Positions 7,365-14,659 of a DNA stretch of 18,878 nucleotides are shown here, piece after piece (within the stretch, counting starts at the first letter, position 1; the number at the start of each line of letters is the position of its first letter). This stretch comes from JBHIER01 sp046760705 [NCBI: bacterium] (lineage in GTDB: Bacteria > JBHIER01 > G020348925), in NCBI GenBank assembly GCA_046760705.1, contig JBHIER010000011.1, positions 1 to 18,878 on the forward strand, written 5' to 3'. The position numbers and the translations under genes were made by a program. The notes under the pieces were generated by a model that was not told the origin of the DNA, ran no database searches, and saw only the letters and a list, made by a program, of their open reading frames with translations.

Positions 7365-8276
7365 GTGAAGAAGGATTTCTTGTCGATAGCCGATCTGACT
7401 CCGGATGGGGTCTGGGATCTGTTACGCTCAGCCAAGGAGATGAAAGTCAGGACGAAGGGAGGGGAATTGTACGCCCCTCTGGCCGGCAAGACGTTGGCCA
7501 TGATTTTTCAGAAACCCTCTGTCCGCACGCGGGTCTCCTTCGAGGTGGGCATGTACCAGTTGGGGGGCAGGGCCTTGTATCTGTCGCCAAAGGAGATCAG
7601 GATCGGCCAGCGGGAGGCGATATCCGACGTAGCCAGAGTGATCTCTCGCTACTGCAATGGGATCATGGCCAGGCTGTTTGCCCACACCGACATGTTAGAC
7701 TTGGCAAAGTATGCATCAGTCTCAGTTATAAATGGGTTGGATGATCTTTTGCATCCGTGCCAGGTGATGGGGGACATCTTCACCATTTGGGAACATCGCC
7801 ACACTCTGGACGATCTAAAAGTGGCCTGGGTGGGCGATGGAAACAACGTGGCCAATTCATGGATCAATCTTGCCTCGAAAATCCCGATGGCTCTTCATCT
7901 GGCCGTGCCGGAGGGCTACGAACCTGATGGGGAGATTCTAAAAGCAGCCTGGAGGGCAGGGATCAGCCAGGTGAAGGTGGTCCATTCCCCCCAGGAGGCG
8001 GTAACATGTGCCGATGTCATTTACACCGACGTCTGGGCCAGTATGGGACAGGAGGCGGAGAAGGGGGAGCGGGAGATCAAGTTCAAGGACTTTCGGGTAG
8101 ATCGAGGGTTGGTCGGTCTGGCCAAAGAGAACGTTATGGTTATGCACTGTCTGCCGGCGCACCGTGGTGAGGAGATCGCCGCCGAGGTGATAGACGGACC
8201 CCGCTCCGTCGTCTTCGACCAGGCCGAAAACCGACTCCACATTCAGAAGGCGATCATGGCGGCACTGATGAGCTGA
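7365..8276 (+). CDS. argF: ornithine carbamoyltransferase
   Basis: The 303-residue enzyme joins carbamoyl phosphate to ornithine to give citrulline in arginine biosynthesis. The carbamoyl-phosphate loop is SVRTR at 52-56 (family: S-T-R-T-R), followed by SFEVGMYQLGG. HPCQ is at 130-133 after NGLDDLL. The ornithine-binding HCLP is at 261-264 in HCLPAHRGEEI. These residues identify OTCase rather than aspartate carbamoyltransferase. GTG 7365 is chosen because AGGAGG (7354-7359) lies 5 nt upstream and the encoded start KKDFLSIADLT is standard; the longer open frame runs through the terminator hairpin. No other arginine gene lies in the window. Expression probably depends on read-through of the upstream hairpin or on a promoter at the end of hslU. 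Confidence 0.95.
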   Translation: MKKDFLSIADLTPDGVWDLLRSAKEMKVRTKGGELYAPLAGKTLAMIFQKPSVRTRVSFEVGMYQLGGRALYLSPKEIRIGQREAISDVARVISRYCNGIMARLFAHTDMLDLAKYASVSVINGLDDLLHPCQVMGDIFTIWEHRHTLDDLKVAWVGDGNNVANSWINLASKIPMALHLAVPEGYEPDGEILKAAWRAGISQVKVVHSPQEAVTCADVIYTDVWASMGQEAEKGEREIKFKDFRVDRGLVGLAKENVMVMHCLPAHRGEEIAAEVIDGPRSVVFDQAENRLHIQKAIMAALMS

Positions 8277-8296
8277 GAGACGACAGGAGACGTCTC
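8277..8296 (+). other. hairpin just after argF
   Basis: GAGACG (8277-8282) can pair with CGTCTC (8291-8296). The second arm also lies in a perfect 12-bp palindrome, GGAGACGTCTCC (8286-8297). There is no T tract, so a terminator role for argF is only a guess. Confidence 0.3.
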
Positions 8297-8331
8297 CAAA
8301 TTCTCCAAGATAATTTTGGACTGGAATTCTC

Positions 8332-8359
8332 TTGACTTTAGACCAGATTTTCGTAAATT
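8332..8359 (+). promoter_or_regulatory. promoter of tRNA-Arg and the TPR gene
   Basis: TTGACT (8332-8337) and TAAATT (8354-8359) are separated by 16 bp, identical in hexamers and spacing to the site at 1625-1652. The start of transcription would fall about 26 nt before the mature tRNA. Confidence 0.65.
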
Positions 8360-8391
8360 TGTTCAGTCTCTTTGCATCTTTTCAGACTTGC

Positions 8392-8466
8392 GCCCCTGTA
8401 GCTCAGGATGGATAGAGCGAGGGATTCCTAATCCCTGTGTCGCGCGTTCGAGTCGCGCCAGGGGCA
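8392..8466 (+). tRNA. tRNA-Arg (anticodon CCU)
   Basis: All four arms pair. The acceptor is GCCCCTG (8392-8398) with CAGGGGC (8459-8465) and discriminator A8466. The D stem is GCTC/GAGC. The anticodon stem is AGGGA/TCCCT around loop TTCCTAA, giving anticodon CCT at 8427-8429 (reads AGG). The T stem is GCGCG/CGCGC with loop TTCGAGT. The 3' CCA is not encoded. A coding gene starts 22 nt downstream with no visible terminator between them, so the tRNA is probably processed from a tRNA-mRNA precursor. Confidence 0.95.
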
Positions 8467-8474
8467 CTGTGTAA

Positions 8475-8488
8475 AGGAGAAGGCTCCT
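8475..8488 (+). promoter_or_regulatory. RBS-sequestering hairpin before the TPR gene
   Basis: The Shine-Dalgarno AGGAG (8475-8479) pairs exactly with CTCCT (8484-8488) across an AAGG loop, and the ATG follows at 8489. The short stem could reduce initiation. It is a sequence observation only. Confidence 0.35.
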
Positions 8489-9163
8489 ATGCCGATGCTG
8501 AAGCCGAGAAAGCGTATCACAAAAAAACAGATCAAGCAGGACAAGCTGGTCACGTATACCTTTAAGATTGTCGATTACATCCAGGATCACTCGAGACAGT
8601 TCACCTTTGGTGTTGTGGCCATCATAGCCGTCCTTCTTATTGGGTTTATAGTGGCCAAGGGGAAGAAACAGAAGGAACTTAATGCGGCGATTCTGTTGGG
8701 CAAAGCCCAACTGGTCTATGAGAGCGGTGACTACGCTGGAGCCGCCCATCTCTTTGAATCGGTGATTCGACAGTACGGCGGCACAGAGAACGGCGGTCGT
8801 GCCACCTACTTTCTGGCCAACTGCTACTTTTTCACCGGGGACGTTGATCAGGCGTTGAAATACTATGAAAAGTACGTGGCCAAGTACCACCGGCTGCCGT
8901 CGCTGACAGCCTCCGCCATGGCCGGGGCTGCCGCATGTTATGAGCAGAAAGGGGAATATGCCGAGGCCGCCCGGCGGTATGAGAAGGCAGCAACTGAGTT
9001 CCGCGACTTTTACGCGGCCCCGGACTATCTTTTGGACGCCGGACGCTGTTACCAGGCAGCCGCCGATACTGCCAATGCGAGAAAGGTCTACCGGAAGATC
9101 GTCGATCTCTATCCCGAGTCGAAATCTCTCCAACAGGCCAAACTGAGCTTGGCTGAACTGTAA
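8489..9163 (+). CDS. membrane-anchored tetratricopeptide repeat protein
   Basis: This 224-residue protein has a very basic N-terminus (KPRKRITKKQIKQDKL), one predicted transmembrane helix at about residues 38-56 (GVVAIIAVLLIGFIVA) and a TPR-like domain to the end. TPR signatures include LGKAQLVYESGDYAGAAHLF, YFLANCYFFTGDVDQALKYY, AGAAACYEQKGEYAEAARRY and DAGRCYQAAADTANARKVY, at least four repeats. The layout (short cytoplasmic tail, one anchor, periplasmic TPRs) resembles YfgM/TPR_21-type ancillary proteins of the Sec translocon, but TPRs are generic and no specific role is assigned. It is probably cotranscribed with the tRNA-Arg gene. Its RBS lies in a small hairpin. Confidence 0.85.
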   Translation: MPMLKPRKRITKKQIKQDKLVTYTFKIVDYIQDHSRQFTFGVVAIIAVLLIGFIVAKGKKQKELNAAILLGKAQLVYESGDYAGAAHLFESVIRQYGGTENGGRATYFLANCYFFTGDVDQALKYYEKYVAKYHRLPSLTASAMAGAAACYEQKGEYAEAARRYEKAATEFRDFYAAPDYLLDAGRCYQAAADTANARKVYRKIVDLYPESKSLQQAKLSLAEL

Positions 9164-9200
9164 GGAGCCTTGACGGCCGAGAGCGCAACAACAAAAGAGA

Positions 9201-9227
9201 GGCCGCTGAGGGTCACCTTCAGCGGCC
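9201..9227. other. long perfect-stem hairpin
   Basis: GGCCGCTGA (9201-9209) pairs with TCAGCGGCC (9219-9227). Inside it a GGT/ACC pairing and one G-U pair extend the stem to about 13 bp. It is followed by AAAAAA on the plus strand, so it lacks the T tract of a plus-strand intrinsic terminator. It may end TPR transcription by a Rho-aided route or protect the mRNA 3' end. Confidence 0.5.
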
Positions 9228-9392
9228 AAAAAATTACGCGGGCTTTCGCGGAATTTGAGGAAAAAGCGGTAGGTGAACTAAGAGGGAAATTTGGAAGGAC
9301 TTGCTTGTCGTTTTGTCAATCAACCCATCCCCGCTACTCACCCGCATTTTCTATATTCACTTGTCAACTTATACGACGTACTGAACGGTCAA

Positions 9393-9416
9393 AAGTTTCC
9401 AATTTTTTTGAAACTT
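9393..9416. promoter_or_regulatory. inverted repeat, candidate operator
   Basis: AAGTTTC (9393-9399) and GAAACTT (9410-9416) are perfect inverted 7-mers separated by a 10-nt T-rich spacer. The half-site core GAAAC is the same as in the phased repeats downstream of the Fic-like gene. The site lies about 115 nt upstream of its predicted -10. Confidence 0.4.
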
Positions 9417-9506
9417 GATAAATTTACTCGGATAGAGCAGTCCCATGATGAGGGGTAGGGGAGGGGCTCTCAAGTCTATTTCCGGGCCGCGTCTGACAAA
9501 TTTCTC

Positions 9507-9535
9507 TTGCCTCTCCCCGGATCGATTGTTATATT
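9507..9535 (+). promoter_or_regulatory. promoter of the Fic-like gene
   Basis: TTGCCT (9507-9512) and TATATT (9530-9535) have a 17-bp spacer. The leader would be about 30 nt and contains TAAGGAG (9556-9562), 9 nt before the ATG at 9572. Confidence 0.55.
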
Positions 9536-9571
9536 GAAAAAGGTGGTGAAGAACATAAGGAGCCCAGGACT

Positions 9572-10675
9572 ATGTTTAGACCCTACTTCGACCTCTCTGA
9601 GGCTTTAGAAAAGCGTCTCCAGTCCATAGACGAGGCGAATGAGTGTCTGAGAGGTCTGACCTTTCCGCCGAGAAGGATGAAGGAGTTAAAGAGGGAGGCC
9701 TTGATCACTTCGATCTACCTGATCATTCAACCAGAGGATCACCGGGTGGGCTACGGCCGGGTGGCGCGAGTTCTCGAATCTATGAGGAAAACGTCGTCCG
9801 ATAGCACAGATCGTCAGATTATGAATATCCGTTCGGCTCTCAAAAAGGTACGCTCCTTCTCCAGTACCTCAAGTAGATTTACCGAGCATGATCTTAAAGA
9901 AGTCTACTCTCTTTTGAATGGTCAACCTGAGGAGAAGCGTTTAACAAGATGGGAAACATGGCCTTATAGAAATTCACCGAGGCCGGTTCTGGAAGAGACA
10001 CAGAAGAAAATATATACCACTGCACCCCACGAAGACATTCCTTCCCTTATGGTCGATCTTTTAGATTGGCTGGAATTCGAAGCCTGTGACCTTCACCCCA
10101 TCATAAAAGCAATCGTGGCCTATTTCCAAATTCTGATTGTGCGACCGTTTCTCGAGGACAATTGTAGAACGGCTTGGTTTCTTTTCCTCTCCACCCTCTC
10201 CAAGAACGGGGTTGATTTCGGCGAGTATGTCTCCTTGGAAAAGAGTATCTTCATGGATCGAAGAAAGTTTCAGAACAATGTATTGAATTTGGTCGCTGCA
10301 ACATACAACCCAAAGAACTTCTCCGAGTCACAATTTCAATCCTATATTAAGTACCTTCTCCCATCCATTGAGGACACTGTAACAGAACGGCGAGTTTGGT
10401 TGGATCGGGAGCACCTGAGAGAGGTGGGGGAGATGCTGCGGAAGGCCAATCTGAATGAAAGGCAGAGAAAGGCCCTCTCTTACGTCGCCCAGAAGGGGAA
10501 GATCACCAACAGGGAATATAAGGAATTGAACGGGGTCCGAGGCCGTAAGAGAGCCTGGGAGGAACTGACATACTTAGCGAAGGAAGAGATTTTACAGAGA
10601 GTGGGCCAAGGGCGCAATGTGGCTTACGAGCTCAGCCCCATAATGGCCCCGGAAACAGTATTGAAACACTTGTGA
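9572..10675 (+). CDS. Fic-family protein with degenerate active site and winged-helix domain (pseudo-Fic)
   Basis: This 367-residue protein has the three-part layout of Fic proteins with a DNA-binding tail. The N-terminal Fic_N-like region is at about 1-60 (FPPRRMKELKREALITS). The central Fic fold includes HPIIKAIVAYFQILIV (H175 onward). The C-terminal winged HTH is at about 294-356 (LNERQRKALSYVAQKGKITN, then REYKELNG). Active Fic enzymes have HPFx(D/E)GNGRxxR and transfer AMP or related groups. Here the motif at 191-202 reads RPFLEDNCRTAW: catalytic His is Arg, both phosphate-binding Gly positions are Asp and Cys, and the last Arg is Trp. The inhibitory (S/T)xxxE(G/N) motif expected after REALITS is also gone (SIYLIIQPED). 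The frame has no interruption and has a good promoter and RBS. AMPylation is unlikely; a regulatory DNA-binding role is inferred. Confidence 0.85.
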   Translation: MFRPYFDLSEALEKRLQSIDEANECLRGLTFPPRRMKELKREALITSIYLIIQPEDHRVGYGRVARVLESMRKTSSDSTDRQIMNIRSALKKVRSFSSTSSRFTEHDLKEVYSLLNGQPEEKRLTRWETWPYRNSPRPVLEETQKKIYTTAPHEDIPSLMVDLLDWLEFEACDLHPIIKAIVAYFQILIVRPFLEDNCRTAWFLFLSTLSKNGVDFGEYVSLEKSIFMDRRKFQNNVLNLVAATYNPKNFSESQFQSYIKYLLPSIEDTVTERRVWLDREHLREVGEMLRKANLNERQRKALSYVAQKGKITNREYKELNGVRGRKRAWEELTYLAKEEILQRVGQGRNVAYELSPIMAPETVLKHL

Positions 10676-10715
10676 AACGATTATGAAACAATAAGGTAAC
10701 ATTTAGAAACGTTGT
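10652..10715 (+). repeat. six phased GAAAC direct repeats (11-bp period)
   Basis: GAAAC-type motifs start at 10652, 10663, 10674, 10685, 10696 (GTAAC) and 10706, spaced 11, 11, 11, 11 and 10 bp. Units include GAAACAGTATT, GAAACACTTGT, GAAACGATTAT and GAAACAATAAG. The array spans the stop codon of the Fic-like gene (TGA 10673-10675). An 11-bp period cannot come from a peptide repeat. Spacing close to one helical turn puts all motifs on the same DNA face, as in iterons or cooperative protein-binding arrays. Confidence 0.6.
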
Positions 10716-10816
10716 ATCAGGTGCGGCACGGGAGTCAGGAACTCAGACACTGTTAATTGTCAATTGGCCATACGGTTAGAGGGTAGAGTTCACGAAATGG
10801 TGATCTTTTGGTTCGT

Positions 10817-10863
10817 ATAATATATATTATGTAAACTTGGAAGCAAATATATATATATATATA
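10817..10863. repeat. AT palindrome and AT dinucleotide tract between converging genes
   Basis: ATAATATATATTAT (10817-10830) is a perfect 14-bp palindrome. A 17-nt alternating AT run occupies 10847-10863, ending 4 nt from the leuS stop codon. TATAAT at 10816-10821 is a perfect -10 match, but no -35 is seen at the right distance. I see no intrinsic terminator for either converging unit in 10676-10867. Confidence 0.6.
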
Positions 10864-10867
10864 CATA

Positions 10868-13303
10868 TCAGCCGGCCACAATACTCAACAACCTCTTCTG
10901 CACGTACACCGTTCTCTTTATCTCTTTTCCGGCTGTATACTTTTGAACCCGCTCGTTATCGAAAGCGACCCTCTTCAGTTCATCCTCTGAAATGTCTGCC
11001 TCAACCTGCAAGTGAGCCCGGATCTTGCCGTTTATTTGGACCACTACGGTGATCTCGTCAGTCTTTATGGCCTCTTCGTCATAACCTGGCCAGGGATGTT
11101 TGAAGATGCTTCCTTTGTGATTCGTCCTCTCCCACAGCTCCTCGCCCAAATGGGGGGCCATTGGCGCCAACAGGAGCGCAAGTGTCTCCAGGGCACGGCT
11201 CCAGTCGCCTGAGTTTATCCTCCCCTCTTCGAGATACAGGTAGTTCACGTACTCCATCAAGGCACTGATGGCCGTATTGAAATGGAACCGTTCCACATCC
11301 TGAGTCACTTTCCTGATAGTTCTGTGTATCATCCGGTTCAGCCCTCGGGGGTCGGCCGTACGGTTTCCTTCCGGCTTTCGCTCAAACAGCCGCCAGACGC
11401 GGTTGACAAACCGAAAGATACCGCCGATCCCCTGATCGCTCCAATCGCCACCGTCCTCGTAAGAGCCCATAAACATCAGATACATCCGAAATGTGTCCGC
11501 CCCGTACTGTCCAATAAACTCATCAGGGTTGACCACATTGCCCCTCGATTTCGACATCCGAGCCCCACCCTGGGTGATCTGCCCCTGGTGAGTGAGTTTC
11601 AGAAAAGGTTCATCAAAATGGATGAATCCCAAATCGTACAAGACCTTAGTAATAAACCGCGCGTAGAGCAGGTGCATCACCGCATGTTCGGCCCCGCCGA
11701 TGTAGTGATCGACAGGAAGCCACTTTTTCACCAACTCTGGGGAGAAGGGTCCGGCTTCGTAATGGGGATCCGGATACCTGAGAAAGTACCACGAGGAGCA
11801 GACGAAGGTATCCATCGTGTCAACCTCCCTCTTTCCTACCCCCCCACACTTCGGACAGCTCGTGTTCACAAAACCGGGAGCCGTAGCCAGTGGAGAGAGC
11901 CCTGTGTGGCTCGGCTTAAATTCAACATCCCGGGGCAGCATAACAGGCAAATCATCTTCTGGGACAGGAATTTGTCCGCATTCTTTACAGTAGATTATGG
12001 GAATCGGCGCACCCCAGTAGCGTTGTCTGGAGACGAGCCAGTCCCTCAGTTTGTATTGGACCGTCTGTTTGGCCTTGTCCTTCTTGTTCAAGTCTGCGAC
12101 GATTCTCTCCGTACATACTTCGTTGGTCAAACCGTCGTACGGGCCCGAATGGACCATGATCCCCGGTCCAATGTAGGCCCCTTTCATCCCGTCCAGGGGT
12201 GAGGTGCCCTCCTTGGGCCGGACCACTTCACGGATGAGCAGTCCGAATCTCCGAGCAAATGCGAAATCGCGTTCGTCGTGGGCCGGGCAGGCAAAGACTG
12301 CCCCGGTGCCATAACTGGCCAGGACATAGTCGGCAATCCACAGGGGAACCCGCTCCCCGTTCACCGGATTGATCACATTGCGCCCGATGAAGATACCTGT
12401 CTTCTCTCGCTCGGCCGAAGCCCGCTCGATCTCAGAGATGCGCTTCGACCTCTCAATATATGCTTCCACCTCCCTGCTCTTTTCGGGAGATGTCAATTCG
12501 CGAACCAGCGGGTGCTCGGGGGCCAAAACGACATAGGTCATCCCGTAGAGAGTATCGGGCCTGGTAGTAAAGACATCGATGGTCCGTTCGTCCCCATCGA
12601 TGTCAAAGCTCAGCAAAACTCCTTCACTCCGCCCGATCCAGTTTCGCTGCATGCTGATCGTCTTCTCCGGCCAGTCGATCTTCTCATGATCCCGGAGCAA
12701 CCGTTCGGCATAGGCCGTAATCTTAAAGAACCACTGCGTCAAGTCCCTCTTCGTGACCTCGGAATCGCACCGCTCGCAAAGGCCCTGGATCACCTGCTCG
12801 TTGGCCAGGACGGTCTGACACTTGGGGCACCAGTTCACCGGAGCCCGCCTCCGGTAAGCCAGTCCGTTCTTGTAAAGCTGGAGGAAGAGCCACTGGGTCC
12901 ACTTATAATATGTAGGATCGCTGGTGTTGACCTCCTTGTCCCAGTCGTACATGGCCCCTATTGCTTTGATCTGGTGGCGGATATACTCGATGTTGTCGGC
13001 AGTACTCTGGGCCGGATGGACGCCGTGCTCGATGGCGTAGTTCTCGGCAGGCAGACCGAAGGCATCGAAGCCCATGGGCTCAAAAACATTGTATCCTTGC
13101 ATCTTCTTGAACCTGGCCCACGTGTCCGCCGGCCCGTAGTTATACCAGTGCCCGATATGGAGTTTCTCCCCAGAGGGGTAGCTAAACATCACCAGAGAGT
13201 AGAGTTTCCTCCGGGTATTGGACATATCCGTCTTGTGGGCTCCGGTCTGCTCCCAGATCCGTTGCCACTTCAACTCGATCTCAGCAAAGGGGTAGTCTGC
13301 CAT
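10868..13303 (-). CDS. leuS: leucyl-tRNA synthetase
   Basis: This 811-residue class I synthetase charges tRNA-Leu. The signature HIGH is at residues 49-52 (GEKLHIGHWYNYG) and the second signature reads RMSKS at 582-586, with Arg replacing the first Lys, a tolerated variation. Zinc-type cysteines are in CPKC and CERC (about 159-180). The CP1 editing domain has TTRPDT (about 245-250) and GTGAVFACPAHDERD (about 330-345), so post-transfer editing should be intact. The ATG has GGAG in the leader; asnS ends 34 nt upstream. It is the last gene of the minus-strand operon, and AT-rich sequence follows its stop. The length is a little below the roughly 860 residues of the E. coli enzyme but no domain is missing. 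Confidence 0.97.
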   Translation of the reverse strand: MADYPFAEIELKWQRIWEQTGAHKTDMSNTRRKLYSLVMFSYPSGEKLHIGHWYNYGPADTWARFKKMQGYNVFEPMGFDAFGLPAENYAIEHGVHPAQSTADNIEYIRHQIKAIGAMYDWDKEVNTSDPTYYKWTQWLFLQLYKNGLAYRRRAPVNWCPKCQTVLANEQVIQGLCERCDSEVTKRDLTQWFFKITAYAERLLRDHEKIDWPEKTISMQRNWIGRSEGVLLSFDIDGDERTIDVFTTRPDTLYGMTYVVLAPEHPLVRELTSPEKSREVEAYIERSKRISEIERASAEREKTGIFIGRNVINPVNGERVPLWIADYVLASYGTGAVFACPAHDERDFAFARRFGLLIREVVRPKEGTSPLDGMKGAYIGPGIMVHSGPYDGLTNEVCTERIVADLNKKDKAKQTVQYKLRDWLVSRQRYWGAPIPIIYCKECGQIPVPEDDLPVMLPRDVEFKPSHTGLSPLATAPGFVNTSCPKCGGVGKREVDTMDTFVCSSWYFLRYPDPHYEAGPFSPELVKKWLPVDHYIGGAEHAVMHLLYARFITKVLYDLGFIHFDEPFLKLTHQGQITQGGARMSKSRGNVVNPDEFIGQYGADTFRMYLMFMGSYEDGGDWSDQGIGGIFRFVNRVWRLFERKPEGNRTADPRGLNRMIHRTIRKVTQDVERFHFNTAISALMEYVNYLYLEEGRINSGDWSRALETLALLLAPMAPHLGEELWERTNHKGSIFKHPWPGYDEEAIKTDEITVVVQINGKIRAHLQVEADISEDELKRVAFDNERVQKYTAGKEIKRTVYVQKRLLSIVAG

Positions 13304-13337
13304 CTGTGCTCCTCTCCATCTGGGCCAGCAGATATGA

Positions 13338-14630
13338 TCAGGGGTAGAGTCGGTGCATCATTCTGGGGAAGGGGATGGTCTCACGAACGTGGGGGACACC
13401 GCAAATCCAGGCCACAGTCCGCTCAATCCCCAGGCCGAAACCTGAATGGGGCACCGTCCCGTATCTGCGCAGGTCGAGGTACCACTGAAAGGCCTCTGTG
13501 GGAAGGTTGTGGGCTTTGATCTTCTTCTCCAACGTCTTCAGATCGTCCTCGCGCTGTCCTCCACCTACGATCTCACCGTATCCCTCTGGAGCAAGCATAT
13601 CCATGCACAGGGCCAACTTCTCATCTTCGGGGTCGGTCTTCATATAGAACGGTTTGGAGACCAAAGGGTATCGATGAACCAAAAGGGGTCTATCGAACCG
13701 TCGCGAGAGGACGGTCTCCTCGTCACCGCCAAAGTCGCTCCCCCATTTTACTTCAAGACCTTCCTTCTGCAGGATCTTCAGGGCCTCGTCGTACCGTATC
13801 CTCGGAAATGGGGAGGTGACCCTCTTCAGAGGGCTCGTGTCCCGTTTGAGGGTCTTCAACTCCGTCTGGCTCCGTTCCAAGACCCTTTGAACGACGTAGA
13901 TGACCATCTCTTCGGCCAGATTCATATCGCCGTCAAGATCGAGATAGGCCACCTCCGGTTCAATCATCCAGAACTCTGTCAGATGGCGTCGGGTTTTCGA
14001 TTTCTCGGCCCGAAAGGTCGGACCAAAGCAGTAGACCTTACCGAAGGCCATGGCTCCAGCCTCCATATACAACTGCCCGCTCTGGGTCAGGTAGGCCTTG
14101 GTATCGAAATAGTTCGTCTCAAAAAGTGTGGTGGTCCCCTCGCAAGCCGCAGGAGTAAAAATAGGGGCATCTAAGAGGACAAATCCCCGCTCGTCGTAAA
14201 AATCTCGACAGGCCTTGACCACTTCACTCCGTATCCTGAGAATGGCCTGTTGCATAGATGAGCGGAGCCACAGATGGCGATGATCCATCAGGAAGGCCGT
14301 GCCATGTTCTTTGGGGGTGATGGGGTACTCCTCCGCCTCCTGGACAATCTGGTAGCTGTTGACATCGAGTTCGTATCCCCCTGGAGCCCGTGTATCGGCC
14401 CGCACCCTGCCCGAGACGACCACCGAGGACTCCTGGGGAAGGCGATCGCACCGCTCAAAGAGCTCCTCCCCTATCCCATCCGGGGTGAGGACGGACTGGA
14501 TGAGCCCTGTACCGTCCCGAATGAGGTGGAACTGGATCTTCCCGCTCGATCTTCTGTTGTAGAGCCACCCTGTGATAGTCACCTGCTGACCATCGTATGC
14601 GCCGATCTCCTCCACGTAGACGCTTTGCAT
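13338..14630 (-). CDS. asnS: asparaginyl-tRNA synthetase
   Basis: This class IIb synthetase (430 residues from this start) charges tRNA-Asn. An N-terminal OB-fold ([18 protein letters not shown]) precedes the catalytic core. [18 protein letters not shown] and [20 protein letters not shown] are AsnRS-type landmarks. Motif 2 is [15 protein letters not shown] (about 203-217) and motif 3 is [15 protein letters not shown] (about 396-410). These fit AsnRS rather than AspRS. The start is ambiguous. ATG 14630 follows GGAAAGGA and gives the usual N-terminus; ATG 14645 and a TTG at 14663 overlapping the ald stop by 4 nt (TTGA) are in frame. The TTG would give translational coupling but adds eleven non-conserved residues. 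Confidence 0.93.
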   Translation of the reverse strand: MQSVYVEEIGAYDGQQVTITGWLYNRRSSGKIQFHLIRDGTGLIQSVLTPDGIGEELFERCDRLPQESSVVVSGRVRADTRAPGGYELDVNSYQIVQEAEEYPITPKEHGTAFLMDHRHLWLRSSMQQAILRIRSEVVKACRDFYDERGFVLLDAPIFTPAACEGTTTLFETNYFDTKAYLTQSGQLYMEAGAMAFGKVYCFGPTFRAEKSKTRRHLTEFWMIEPEVAYLDLDGDMNLAEEMVIYVVQRVLERSQTELKTLKRDTSPLKRVTSPFPRIRYDEALKILQKEGLEVKWGSDFGGDEETVLSRRFDRPLLVHRYPLVSKPFYMKTDPEDEKLALCMDMLAPEGYGEIVGGGQREDDLKTLEKKIKAHNLPTEAFQWYLDLRRYGTVPHSGFGLGIERTVAWICGVPHVRETIPFPRMMHRLYP

Positions 14631-14659
14631 CCGTCCTTTCCGCATAGTATTGACAGATT

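Larger units (their letters stand above)
9164..9571. other. 408-nt intergenic region between the TPR gene and the Fic-like gene
   Basis: It holds a strong hairpin (9201-9227), an inverted repeat (9393-9416) and a promoter (9507-9535), listed separately. A TTG-started open frame (9170-9418) with AAGGAG just upstream crosses it, but it runs through the hairpin and ends in unlike sequence, so I do not call it a gene. The T-rich, AT-rich stretch around 9310-9430 is otherwise unassigned. Confidence 0.6.

Noticed and set aside
8392-8466. tRNA-Arg as a possible attachment site for an integrated element
   Set aside because: No integrase gene or repeated 3' tRNA fragment is seen in the window.
9170-9418. 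82-residue frame from TTG with AAGGAG just upstream
   Set aside because: It runs through the 9201-9227 hairpin and an AT-rich regulatory stretch, shows no family features and lacks consistent codon use.
11282-12202. Long plus-strand frames opposite leuS, asnS, ald and pnp (up to 503 residues)
   Set aside because: They are antisense shadows of strongly conserved genes, without RBS or domain content.
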